This document shows, in pieces, positions 39,754-47,872 of a DNA stretch of 64,000 nt. This stretch comes from Brevibacillus sedimenti (lineage in GTDB: Bacteria > Bacillota > Bacilli > Brevibacillales > Brevibacillaceae). The notes under the pieces are model-generated. The model searched no databases. It saw nothing but the letters and a program-made list of their open reading frames with translations, and was not told the DNA's origin. Both the position numbers and the translations under genes were made by a program. How positions within the stretch are numbered: position 1 is the stretch's first letter; the number at the start of each line of letters is the position of its first letter. The stretch is from assembly GCF_020923495.1 (NCBI RefSeq), contig NZ_CP064048.1:459501-523500 (forward strand). The letters are read 5' to 3'.

Positions 39754-39787
39754 GTATCCAACGTATGCGGTTTTGACGTTTGTTTGA

Positions 39788-39816
39788 ATCATACAACCCC
39801 GTCTTCTCGCTGTCAA
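39788..39816 (-). promoter_or_regulatory. Sigma-A promoter of the mtnKA leader
   Basis: TTGACA (39816-39811) and TATGAT (39793-39788) are separated by 17 bp on the minus strand. The riboswitch begins about 35 bases downstream. The -35 box is 30 bases beyond the anti-sigma stop codon. Confidence 0.88.
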
Positions 39817-39845
39817 CACCCTTTTTTGGGCGAATTGTCCAGTCT

Positions 39846-41027
39846 TCACGGACTGGTTCGCTGGCCCGAAGCACTCGGCCGGTCCCAGTTCCACCAGTCG
39901 ATCCGGCCCACGAAGGCAGCCGTGATCGACGGCTCCTGCCGCAGCTTTAGCAGTTCCTTGACAGGGCCCGTCACGACCGCCCCGTAGAGGCGCACACCGT
40001 TCTGCTGCAGGTAGCGGCAGCGTTCCTCGATGCGCAGCCGGTTTCGGGCGGTCACAAGCCGCTCGCCAATGGCGTTCGTCAGCCGTTCCTGTCCCGCGAG
40101 ATACTCCATTTCCGCCAGGTACGCCCGGGCGCGCCGCTCACCTTCGCCATGTGCCTGAATCGGTGCTTCGCCGTAATCGAGTTCTCTTTCCGCGTATCCC
40201 CACACGTCACCGGCCGACAGCAGCAGACTGCCTTCCGCCGCGTCCGGATGGTTTCGCTCCTGCCCCGTGTCCACGGCGAACCAGGTGGTATCCAAATCGT
40301 AGCCGGAAAAAAGGGCGTAGTACTCATCATGGGTCAGCAGCCGGTCAAACGAGACGGCGAGCTGCGCCACCGTTCCCTCCGGCAGCTTTTCCAGCGTGTT
40401 CCAGGCAGGATTTCTGCGGATGGCGCTTTCTTCCCGATCGTCCGCTGACAACGGAAAGAGAAAAAAGAGCCGCTCTTTCCGCAAACCGTCGGTCCATGCC
40501 GGCTTCGCGGAAATGATCGAGAAGACGTTGCTGATCGAAAAGGTTCCGGCGTTCTGATCGTCTCTCCCCACCTGTTCACGCAGTTCCATGGTTATCTCCC
40601 CGTACAGAAATCCGATTTGCGAACCGCTGCTGCCCACCGTGAGCCCCGGCTGGGTAAAGTGCACCATGTCCCGGGCCACCCGGTAGGCGTCCTCGTACAA
40701 ATACCAGCCGATCCACCCGTTGGTGAAGATCAGGACGGCCCCGACGAGAAGCGAGATGGCCACCGTGTAAGCCGCGTTGCCGAGCCTGTGGCGCCATTTG
40801 CTGCGGCGGAGGATGGCGCGCTGCGTCTCTTCGGACAGCACGTCCGTTTCTCTCTCCTCCTCTCCGCCGCTGCCCAGCAAAAGCTCCTCCAAGCGTTCCG
40901 CATACAGTTCGTCCGCTGCAATCCTCGCACGGAAAGAGGCAGCTTCTTCCTTCGTCATTTCACCGCGCAGATATGCCAGCAGTTCCCGTTCCCGATCCTC
41001 ATTTGCCTTGTCCGTCGTCAAGTTCAT
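39846..41027 (-). CDS. Membrane anti-sigma factor (Sigma_reg N/C-domain type)
   Basis: The 393-residue product has an N-terminal cytoplasmic segment (ELLAYLRGEMTKEEAASFRA). A single transmembrane helix follows at about 85-108 (AAYTVAISLLVGAVLIFTNG), and then a long extracytoplasmic domain (SGSQIGFLYGEITMELREQ and onward). This is the layout of anti-sigma factors that hold an ECF sigma at the membrane. It overlaps the sigma gene by 29 bases, giving translational coupling and fixed stoichiometry. No zinc HxxxCxxC motif is present, so it is not a classical ZAS protein. Confidence 0.8.
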   Translation of the reverse strand: MNLTTDKANEDRERELLAYLRGEMTKEEAASFRARIAADELYAERLEELLLGSGGEEERETDVLSEETQRAILRRSKWRHRLGNAAYTVAISLLVGAVLIFTNGWIGWYLYEDAYRVARDMVHFTQPGLTVGSSGSQIGFLYGEITMELREQVGRDDQNAGTFSISNVFSIISAKPAWTDGLRKERLFFLFPLSADDREESAIRRNPAWNTLEKLPEGTVAQLAVSFDRLLTHDEYYALFSGYDLDTTWFAVDTGQERNHPDAAEGSLLLSAGDVWGYAERELDYGEAPIQAHGEGERRARAYLAEMEYLAGQERLTNAIGERLVTARNRLRIEERCRYLQQNGVRLYGAVVTGPVKELLKLRQEPSITAAFVGRIDWWNWDRPSASGQRTSP

Positions 41028-41514
41028 CCCTCCACATTCTGCGTAATTTTTGCCGCCCGCGAAACAATGAGCGCTTTACGTCCCCCGTGTCGATGCCCAG
41101 CACCTCGGCGATTTCCGCGTAGCTGAGCTGTTCGTAATGCAGCAGGATCACCTGTTTTTGCTTCTCCGGCAGCCGGTCCAGGCACGTCCGCAGCGATGAC
41201 CACGCCTCTTGGCTCAGCAGCGTCCGCACCGGGTCCGCCGCCGCCCCGTCCGGCTGTTCCGGAATCTTCTCCACCAATCGCCACGGACGCTTCTTCCGCC
41301 TCCGATGCCAGTCCACAAACGTGTGGTAGGCCGCCTTGTACAGCCAGGGGCGCACCTTTTCCCCACGATAGTCATCCAGGTATTGATACGCCCGAAAAAA
41401 GGTCTCCTGCGTCAGGTCTTCCGCCTGCACCCGGTCAACGGTCAATCGGCAGAGGTAGCGGTATATGTCGTTGACGTACAAGCGGTACACGTCTTCCAGT
41501 CCGACCTTTTCCAC
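40999..41514 (-). CDS. ECF-type RNA polymerase sigma factor
   Basis: The product (about 171 residues) has sigma region 2 (YVNDIYRYLCRLT, AEDLTQETFFRAYQYLDDY, KVRPWLYKAAYHTFVDWHRR) and region 4 (LDRLPEKQKQVILLHYEQLS followed by YAEIAEVLGIDTGDVKRSLF). Region 3 is absent, as in all ECF sigmas. I start at GTG 41514 (AAAGGG upstream); a GTG six codons earlier (41532) is the alternative. It is paired with the overlapping anti-sigma. A TGGAACTTTT block upstream resembles ECF -35 boxes and may allow autoregulation. Confidence 0.92.
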   Translation of the reverse strand: MEKVGLEDVYRLYVNDIYRYLCRLTVDRVQAEDLTQETFFRAYQYLDDYRGEKVRPWLYKAAYHTFVDWHRRRKKRPWRLVEKIPEQPDGAAADPVRTLLSQEAWSSLRTCLDRLPEKQKQVILLHYEQLSYAEIAEVLGIDTGDVKRSLFRGRQKLRRMWRDELDDGQGK

Positions 41515-41569
41515 GGATTCACACCCTTTCACTCCTATCCACGCACATGGCGGGGAAAAGTTCCACCGC

Positions 41570-41611
41570 GCCGCAGCATTTTTTCAAAAGGCCGCAGCAT
41601 TTTTTCAAAAG
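41570..41611. repeat. Perfect 21-bp tandem duplication
   Basis: A 21-bp unit beginning GCCGCAGCATTTTTTC and ending AAAAG occurs twice without any difference (41570-41590 and 41591-41611). It lies between the ECF sigma start and the divergent unknown gene, where both promoters should be. Confidence 0.9.
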
Positions 41612-41668
41612 ATTGAGGTTTATGGTAAAATAAGGGGTATTATAACACGGTGTCCAAGGGGCGATTTG

Positions 41669-42475
41669 ATGGGGTATGGCATCGACCTGCTGGAGCACAT
41701 GCGGGCATTGGAGCAGAAACTGATACGGGAAGGACTGGACAGACCGCTGGAGTATATCCATTTCCGGTTTGCAGACAATTCCTTCCGCTACACGATTACG
41801 CCGCCCGACCTGCACGTCTTTGCCGAGACCGGCTGCGACGGCATTCATTACGGCTTTTTGACCGATTTCGGCCGCATCACAGATCTGGAAGAGGCCTCGA
41901 TTGTTTGTGTCAGCCCGACGGACGACCCACCTTTGCGCATTATCGCACGTAATCTGGAAGACTTTTTCCGCCTGGTGGTGACGATCGGATCCGCCGGCGA
42001 ACTTGGCAGTCTGGTGTCCGTCCGCACACCCCGGCAATGGGAGCGGTATTGGGCCGATCTCGCAGAAAGCAGGCATGAAGAGGCAACAGACCCGCAGTTA
42101 CGAAACTTCGTTACGTGCCGCCAGACCGTTTTGCATCACATGCAGACAGACCTGGGCCTCGAACCGATTCCCGACGTCATGCGGTATCTGAACGACCTGG
42201 AGAGCCAGCGCCGATCCGCTGGCTGGATTCCGACCATCGACGGGCTGGGGGTCGTGCCAATTGACGGACCGGACGGAAAGCCTGCTGCTGACTACGTGTT
42301 TCCCTTTGCCGACACCAGCAGGGATCACATACCGCTGGACGACATACGCGCCTATCTGGCCGCCGCTCCGCCTGCACACCGATGCGCCTTTGCACGCGAT
42401 GCCTTTTTCTGGTGGGTGGTGGACGAAACATCTGAACTGGGGCTCCTTCTCCATAACGTACACATCCAGCACTGA
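41669..42475 (+). CDS. Hypothetical protein, 268 residues
   Basis: ATG 41669 has AAGGGGC upstream. The soluble, acidic product has no signal peptide or transmembrane helix. Notable stretches are IHFRFADNSFRYTITPPDLH, the middle DLEEASIVCVSPTDDPPLRI and NLEDFFRLVVTIGSAGELGS, which loosely recalls SMI1/KNR4-type proteins. The C-terminus has FARDAFFWWVVDETSELGLL. I do not recognise a family with confidence. It is divergent from the ECF sigma gene, sharing the intergenic region with the tandem duplication, so it could be a target of that sigma factor. Confidence 0.75.
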   Translation: MGYGIDLLEHMRALEQKLIREGLDRPLEYIHFRFADNSFRYTITPPDLHVFAETGCDGIHYGFLTDFGRITDLEEASIVCVSPTDDPPLRIIARNLEDFFRLVVTIGSAGELGSLVSVRTPRQWERYWADLAESRHEEATDPQLRNFVTCRQTVLHHMQTDLGLEPIPDVMRYLNDLESQRRSAGWIPTIDGLGVVPIDGPDGKPAADYVFPFADTSRDHIPLDDIRAYLAAAPPAHRCAFARDAFFWWVVDETSELGLLLHNVHIQH

Positions 42476-42570
42476 ATCGGCGCCAGGGCCGGATTTACTA
42501 CCGGCCGGACAACGCCAGGCCCGGCTCCCTGCAGCGTGACAACAGCCTGCACATTTCCACCGATCAAGGG

Positions 42571-42599
42571 TTGACTCCCTGCAAGGAACGTCATATCAT
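42571..42599 (+). promoter_or_regulatory. Sigma-A promoter of the mtnWXBD leader
   Basis: TTGACT (42571-42576) and TATCAT (42594-42599) are separated by 17 bp, about 43 bases before the riboswitch. Confidence 0.85.
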
Positions 42600-42641
42600 G
42601 GGGGTAACTGCCAAGCAAAACCGCATAGCAGACGATTCACA

Positions 42642-42756
42642 CTCTTATCACGAGCTGGCTGAGGGACTGGCCCTATGATGCCCGGCAACCGGCGCTTTCC
42701 CGTCTGGGGGCGTAACGGTGCTAAATCCTGCGGAAATGTTTTCCGAAAGATGAGAG
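42642..42756 (+). promoter_or_regulatory. SAM-I (S-box) riboswitch controlling mtnWXBD
   Basis: The plus strand carries the S-box landmarks in order: CTCTTATCACGAGCTGGCTG, GGGACTGGCCCTATGATGCC, CGGCAACC, GGTGCTAAATCCTGCGG and the closing AAAGATGAGAG. It is the second S-box in the window and serves the divergent half of the same pathway. Confidence 0.95.
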
Positions 42757-42780
42757 GAGACGCTGACTGAACGACAACCG

Positions 42781-42808
42781 CCTCCCCTCCTCCATGGGGA
42801 GGTTTTTT
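42781..42808 (+). terminator. S-box terminator upstream of mtnW
   Basis: CCTCCCC (42781-42787) and GGGGAGG (42796-42802) pair and are followed by TTTTTT. It is about 100 bases ahead of mtnW. Confidence 0.93.
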
Positions 42809-42904
42809 GTTGGAACACAGCGGCCCTGTCCGGCTCGTCCACAGCACGGCGGCAATCCCGCCCGCAAGCCGGGAGGGCACAGCACAAGGAGGATCATCCC
42901 ATCC

Positions 42905-44119
42905 ATGAACGAACAACGCATCCTCGTCACCTATCTGACACAAGCGAAAGACCTGCGCAAAAAAGCAGAGGGGATCGCCGTCGGGATGACCGTCGGCACC
43001 TGGACTGACCTGCCCGCCGCCAAACAGGCGGAACTGAAACCGTACCTGGGCGAAGCGGTGGACGCTCAACCGCTGGAGACGCTGGAAAACGGGGAAACGC
43101 GCGGTCTGATCACCGTCAGCTACCCGGTGCGCAACTTTACCGCCGACATCCCGTCGCTGCTGACCGGCATCTTCGGCAAGCTCTCCATGGACGGCAAGAT
43201 CAAGCTGATCGACGTGCAGTTCCCGGAAGCGTTTCTCAACGGCTTTCCTGGTCCCCGTTTCGGCATCGATGGTCTGCGCAAACGGCTCGGCGTGCATGAC
43301 CGCCCGCTGCTGATGAGCATTTTCAAGTCCTGCCTGGGTATGCCGTTTGACGATCTGAAAGCCCAGTTCCGCGCGCAGGCGCTGGGCGGCGTGGACTTGG
43401 TCAAGGACGATGAAATCTTTTTCGCCGATGACCGCGCCCCGTTTCTGGAACGGATCAAGGCGTTTAAACAGATTGCCGCGGAAACGGAAGCACAGACCGG
43501 CAAACCTGTCCTCTACGCTGCCAATCTGACCGGTCCGGTGCACGAGTTGAACGAGCGGGCCAAGCGGGCCGTGGAGGCTGGCGCGGACTGCCTGCTGTTC
43601 AACGTGCTGGCGTTCGGCTTTGACGCCCTGCACCGCCTGAGTGCCGACCCGGACGTCCACGTGCCGATCATGGCCCATCCGGCACTGGCAGGCGCATTCT
43701 ACCCGTCGCCCGACTACGGCATCGCCACGCCGCTGCTCTTGGGCAAACTGATGCGGATCGCCGGCGCCGACCTGGTGCTCTTCCCGTCGCCATACGGCAG
43801 CGTGGCTCTGGACAAGACGGAAGCCCTGCAGCTGGCCGAGCATCTGACCGCTCCCCTGAACGGCTTGCGGCGCGCCTTCCCGGTCCCGTCTGCAGGCATT
43901 CATCCCGGCCTGGTGCCCCAACTGTACGAAGATTTTGGACAGGATCAGGTGGTCAATGCGGGCGGCGGCATCCACGGCCATCCCGGCGGGGCGACCGCAG
44001 GCGGACGCGCGTTTGTCGCCGCGATTGACGCGGTCGTCGCTGGACGTTCGCTTGCCGACGCGGCAGCCGAGTCGCCGGAGCTGGCGGCAGCCCTGGAGAA
44101 ATGGGGGGGCGGACGATGA
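42905..44119 (+). CDS. mtnW: 2,3-diketo-5-methylthiopentyl-1-phosphate enolase (RuBisCO-like protein)
   Basis: MtnW enolises the diketo intermediate in methionine salvage. The 404-residue product is a form IV RuBisCO-like protein with normal length. The metal/carbamate motif is GGVDLVKDDEIFF, and the phosphate-binding glycines occur in VVNAGGGIHGHPGGATAGG. ATG 42905 has AAGGAGG 12 bases upstream; the frame extends 5' into the leader terminator and is not used there. It is the first gene of mtnWXBD, with the mtnX start overlapping its stop. Confidence 0.96.
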   Translation: MNEQRILVTYLTQAKDLRKKAEGIAVGMTVGTWTDLPAAKQAELKPYLGEAVDAQPLETLENGETRGLITVSYPVRNFTADIPSLLTGIFGKLSMDGKIKLIDVQFPEAFLNGFPGPRFGIDGLRKRLGVHDRPLLMSIFKSCLGMPFDDLKAQFRAQALGGVDLVKDDEIFFADDRAPFLERIKAFKQIAAETEAQTGKPVLYAANLTGPVHELNERAKRAVEAGADCLLFNVLAFGFDALHRLSADPDVHVPIMAHPALAGAFYPSPDYGIATPLLLGKLMRIAGADLVLFPSPYGSVALDKTEALQLAEHLTAPLNGLRRAFPVPSAGIHPGLVPQLYEDFGQDQVVNAGGGIHGHPGGATAGGRAFVAAIDAVVAGRSLADAAAESPELAAALEKWGGGR

Positions 44120-44793
44120 GCAAATCGCTCGTGCTGTTCTGCGACTTTGACGGCACCATTACGGAAAAGGACAACATCGTCGCCATCATGCGCCGCTTTG
44201 CTCCCCCGCAGTGGGAGGCGCTGACGGAACAAATCCTCTCCCAGCAGGTGAGCATACGCGAAGGCGTGGGCAGGCTGTTTCAGCTCCTCCCTTCCTCGCT
44301 TAAGCAGGAGATTGTCGACTTCATCGTCGAGGATGCGGTGATCCGTCCCGGCTTTGCCGAATTTGTCCGCTTTTGCCGGGACGAAGGCATCGAACTGTTG
44401 ATCACCAGCGGCGGCATCGACTTTTTCGTGGAGCCGATCCTCGCCCCGTTTGAGCTGAACGTGCCCATCTACTGCAACGGCAGCGATTTCAGCGGCGAGC
44501 ACATCACCATCACGTGGCCGCACCGCTGCGACGAACACTGTGACAACGACTGCGGCATGTGCAAGACGTCGATCATCCGGAGATACGACCCGGACCGCCA
44601 CTTCCGCGTGGTCATCGGCGATTCCGTCACCGATCTGGCGGGCGCCAAGATTGCCGATTTCGTCATCGCCCGTTCGCTGCTGGCGCAAAAATGTGCGGAA
44701 CTGGGCCTTGCGCATCGGACGTTTGCCACCTTCCACGACGTCATCGACATTGTAAAAGATTTACGTACCAAACAGGAGGTCGGCTCACCATGA
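44116..44793 (+). CDS. mtnX: 2-hydroxy-3-keto-5-methylthiopentenyl-1-phosphate phosphatase
   Basis: MtnX is a HAD-family phosphatase removing phosphate from the MtnW product. The 225-residue protein has HAD motif I FCDFDGTIT, motif II LLITSGGIDFF and the motif IV region VVIGDSVTDLAGAK. The ATG overlaps the mtnW stop (ATGA) and the stop overlaps the mtnB start the same way. The position, between mtnW and mtnB, supports the specific assignment. Confidence 0.94.
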   Translation: MSKSLVLFCDFDGTITEKDNIVAIMRRFAPPQWEALTEQILSQQVSIREGVGRLFQLLPSSLKQEIVDFIVEDAVIRPGFAEFVRFCRDEGIELLITSGGIDFFVEPILAPFELNVPIYCNGSDFSGEHITITWPHRCDEHCDNDCGMCKTSIIRRYDPDRHFRVVIGDSVTDLAGAKIADFVIARSLLAQKCAELGLAHRTFATFHDVIDIVKDLRTKQEVGSP

Positions 44794-45446
44794 CAGTGAC
44801 TCTGGAACAACGCGCAGACGCGTTTCGCCGGCTGGACGAAGCGAAGCTGACGTTTGCCCGCCGCGATTGGTTTCCCGGCACCAGCGGCAATCTTTCGATC
44901 AAGCTCTCTGATGACCCGCTGCAGTTTGCCGTGACGGCCAGTGGAAAAGACAAGACCAAGCTCTCCCCGGAAGACTACCTGGTGGTCGACGGGGAGTCCC
45001 GCCCGGTCGAACCGACGACGCTCAAGCCCTCGGCGGAAACGCTGATCCACGCCGTGGTCTACAAGCGCATTCCGCAGGCGGGCGCCTGCTTCCACGTGCA
45101 CACCGTGTGGAACAACCTCGTGTCCGAACTCTACTTCGGGCAGCGCGCCTTTTCCATTCAGGGGCAGGAGCTGATCAAGGGACTGGGCATCTGGGAAGAA
45201 AACGCGCGCATTACCATTCCGATTGTCGAGAATTTTGCCCACATTCCGACACTGGCGGCCGCGATCGAAAAAGTGATCACACCTGATGTCCCCGGCGTGC
45301 TGATCCGCAACCACGGCATCTACGCCTGGGGTGCCAACGACTTCGAGGCGAAGCGCCACCTGGAGTCGTTTGAGTTCCTGTTTGAGTACCACGTGCGCTG
45401 GCTGCAGCTTCGCCAGACCGCCGTGTCCCTCACACACCCTCAATAA
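44790..45446 (+). CDS. mtnB: Methylthioribulose-1-phosphate dehydratase
   Basis: MtnB dehydrates methylthioribulose-1-phosphate to the diketo compound used by MtnW. The 218-residue product belongs to class II aldolase-like enzymes, with zinc ligands in CFHVHTVWNN and a third histidine in LIRNHGIYAWG. Phosphate-loop residues lie in FPGTSGNLSIK. AGGAGG precedes the ATG, which overlaps the mtnX stop. Confidence 0.95.
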   Translation: MTVTLEQRADAFRRLDEAKLTFARRDWFPGTSGNLSIKLSDDPLQFAVTASGKDKTKLSPEDYLVVDGESRPVEPTTLKPSAETLIHAVVYKRIPQAGACFHVHTVWNNLVSELYFGQRAFSIQGQELIKGLGIWEENARITIPIVENFAHIPTLAAAIEKVITPDVPGVLIRNHGIYAWGANDFEAKRHLESFEFLFEYHVRWLQLRQTAVSLTHPQ

Positions 45447-45476
45447 ATTGAAAATCATTAAAGGAGGTATTGCATC

Positions 45477-45989
45477 ATGGCAAAAGTACGGTTTCACGAC
45501 AACAACGAGTACATTACGGCACCGGAGGAAGTTTCTAAATTCCTGCAATCCCAAGAAATCATCTATGAGCACTGGGGAGTAGACCGCCTGGATGCCAATC
45601 TGCGCGACAACTACAACCTGACCGACGAGGAAAAGCAGCAGATTCTCGACGCGTTCCGCCCGGAAATCGAGGACATCAGCAAGCGGCGCGGCTATCTCAC
45701 GGCCGACATCGTCGTCCTGTCCGATCAGACGCCCAACCTGGATGAACTGCTGGTCAAATTTAAAGCAGAACATCATCACACCGACGACGAGTGCCGCTTC
45801 TGCGTGGACGGCCACGGCATCTTTGCGATCAAAGGCAAGGACGGCCGCTACTTTGACGTGGAAATGGAGCCGGGCGACCTGATCTCCGTCCCGTCCTACT
45901 CCCGCCACTACTTCACGCTGATGGACGACCGCAAGATCAAGGCGATCCGCCTGTTCGTCACTCCGGCCGGCTGGGAAGCCATCTACTAA
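45477..45989 (+). CDS. mtnD: Acireductone dioxygenase
   Basis: MtnD oxidises acireductone with O2; the Fe form gives the keto acid precursor of methionine. The 170-residue cupin has the metal motif EHHHTDDECRF with the distal histidine in VPSYSRHYFTL. AAAGGAGG lies upstream of the ATG. It closes the mtnWXBD unit. The final transaminase (MtnE) and the nucleosidase (MtnN) are not in this window. Confidence 0.95.
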   Translation: MAKVRFHDNNEYITAPEEVSKFLQSQEIIYEHWGVDRLDANLRDNYNLTDEEKQQILDAFRPEIEDISKRRGYLTADIVVLSDQTPNLDELLVKFKAEHHHTDDECRFCVDGHGIFAIKGKDGRYFDVEMEPGDLISVPSYSRHYFTLMDDRKIKAIRLFVTPAGWEAIY

Positions 45990-46008
45990 TCCGAAAACGA
46001 AAAACAAC

Positions 46009-46038
46009 GAAGCCGAGGGACATCCCCTCGGCTTCTGT
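46009..46038. terminator. Terminator between mtnD and fadE (convergent)
   Basis: GAAGCCGAGG and CCTCGGCTTC form a perfect stem. The T-run is short on both strands. It sits midway between the two convergent stops. Confidence 0.75.
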
Positions 46039-46050
46039 TCATTTCACCCG

Positions 46051-47829
46051 TTACAGCACGTATCCGTCCGCTTCGATAACGCGGTCGGCGATGGCCCGTT
46101 TCAGGTGGACGGTGTTGATCGGCGTCCGGCGGGTCAGCTTTTTCAGGATGGACAGGCGCATGCGCAGTTCGTCGCCCTCTTCCATCGCCGCCAGCGCCTC
46201 TTTTGCCCAGCCCTCGATCCGGTCAAACGCTTCGTGTACATACAGGGTGGCGAGATCCAGCTTTTGCCGCTCGTTTTCCACGCCGTTTTTCTCGATTGCC
46301 TTTTCCGTCCGCTTCACGACGCTGTCCATCGCGTACAGCTCGATCAGCATGTCGGCGGCCAGCGCCAGGAGTTCCTGCTCCTTGGCAATCGCCTGCTGGT
46401 ACTTCATCAGCGCGGAACCGGCCACCATCAGGATGATCTTGCGGGTCATCTCGATCAGGTGTTTTTCTGCCGCCAGCGGCGCTTCCTCGATTTCTTCCGG
46501 ATAGTAGCTCATCAGCTCTTCCTGCAGGCCGGCGGCTGCCTGCATCAGCGGCAGTTCCCCTTTCATCGCCTTTTTCACCAGCATGTCGGGGATCAGCAGG
46601 CGGTTGATTTCGTTCGTACCTTCAAAAATCCGGTTGATGCGCGAATCGCGGTACATGCCCTCGATCTCGTATTCCTGGATATAGCCGTATCCGCCGTGGA
46701 TCTGTACGCCTTCGTCCACGCAGTAATCCAGCACTTCCGAAGCAAATACCTTGTTGATGGAGCATTCGATCGCGTATTCGGCGATGGCCTTGGCCACTTC
46801 ACGGCCGTCCTCCGCCTTTTCGCCAAGAGCGGAGAGGGCGGCATCGAACAGGCCGACCGTGCGGTACACCAAGGATTCCGCGGCGTAGATTTTTGCCGCC
46901 ATGGTGCCCAATTTGTTCTTGATGATGGAGAAGTTGGCGATCGGCGTTTTGAACTGTTTGCGCTCCTTGGCGTAGGTGGTCGCCAGATGCAGGGCGTGTT
47001 TCGCCGAGCCAACCGCGCCGACAGCCAGTTTGTAGCGACCGACGTTCAAGATGTTGAACGCGATCACATGCCCTCTTCCCGGCTCGCCCAGCAGGTTTTC
47101 CACCGGCACGCGGGCGTCTTCGAGAATGAGCGGACGGGTCGAGGAGCACTTGATGCCCATTTTCTTCTCTTCGGCGCCGACCGATACCCCCGGGAAGTCG
47201 CGCTCCACGATGAACGCAGAGAAGTGTTCCCCGTCAATTTTCGCATAAACGATGAAGATATCGGCAAAACCGGCGTTTGTGATGAACTGCTTGGTCCCGT
47301 TCAACACGTAATGCGTGCCGTCTTCGGACAATTTGGCTGTCGTTTTGGCGCCGAGCGCGTCCGAACCGGAGCCCGGTTCCGTCAGGCAGTACGCGGCAAT
47401 CCGCTTTCCGGTGGCGAGATCGGGCAAGTAGCGCTGCTTTTGCTCTTCCGTGCCGAAGTACACGATCGGCAGGGAACCAATGCCGACGTGCGCCCCAAAC
47501 GTAATCGCAAACCCGCGCCCCAGCGCAAATTTTTCGCCGATCAGAGCGGAACTGATCTTATCCAGGCTGACACCGCCGTACTTCTCCGGCACGTCGGCAG
47601 CCAGGAGGCCCAGTTCCCCCGCTTTTTTCAGCAGCGATACGGACAGCTCAAAGTTTTGCTGTTCCAGCTCTTCCATATGCGGACGCACTTCATTGTTGAT
47701 GAAATCCTCTGTCGTCTGCGCGATCAGTTTTTGCTCGTCGGTGATTTCCTCCAGCACAAACACGTCGTCCGGCGAACCGGCATTGATCAGAAAGCTGCCG
47801 CCGCGAATCAGATCTTTCGTTTCAGCCAT
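46051..47829 (-). CDS. fadE: Acyl-CoA dehydrogenase FadE
   Basis: FadE oxidises acyl-CoA to enoyl-CoA with FAD, the first step of beta-oxidation. The 592-residue product has the acyl-CoA dehydrogenase core in about residues 25-410 (AAYCLTEPGSGSDALGAKTT; the catalytic-base region IQEYEIEGMYRDSRI; IFEGTNEINRLLI) and a C-terminal extension of about 180 residues, as in B. subtilis FadE/YusJ (594). ATG 47829 follows AGGGAGAGGG. It is third in fadN-fadA-fadE. Confidence 0.95.
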   Translation of the reverse strand: MAETKDLIRGGSFLINAGSPDDVFVLEEITDEQKLIAQTTEDFINNEVRPHMEELEQQNFELSVSLLKKAGELGLLAADVPEKYGGVSLDKISSALIGEKFALGRGFAITFGAHVGIGSLPIVYFGTEEQKQRYLPDLATGKRIAAYCLTEPGSGSDALGAKTTAKLSEDGTHYVLNGTKQFITNAGFADIFIVYAKIDGEHFSAFIVERDFPGVSVGAEEKKMGIKCSSTRPLILEDARVPVENLLGEPGRGHVIAFNILNVGRYKLAVGAVGSAKHALHLATTYAKERKQFKTPIANFSIIKNKLGTMAAKIYAAESLVYRTVGLFDAALSALGEKAEDGREVAKAIAEYAIECSINKVFASEVLDYCVDEGVQIHGGYGYIQEYEIEGMYRDSRINRIFEGTNEINRLLIPDMLVKKAMKGELPLMQAAAGLQEELMSYYPEEIEEAPLAAEKHLIEMTRKIILMVAGSALMKYQQAIAKEQELLALAADMLIELYAMDSVVKRTEKAIEKNGVENERQKLDLATLYVHEAFDRIEGWAKEALAAMEEGDELRMRLSILKKLTRRTPINTVHLKRAIADRVIEADGYVL

Positions 47830-47872
47830 CAAATCCCTCTCCCTTTTTATAAAATGTGGTGTTTCTCCGTGC

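Noticed and set aside
42596-43981. 461-codon minus frame opposite mtnW
   Set aside because: Antisense shadow; mtnW is certain from motifs and operon structure.
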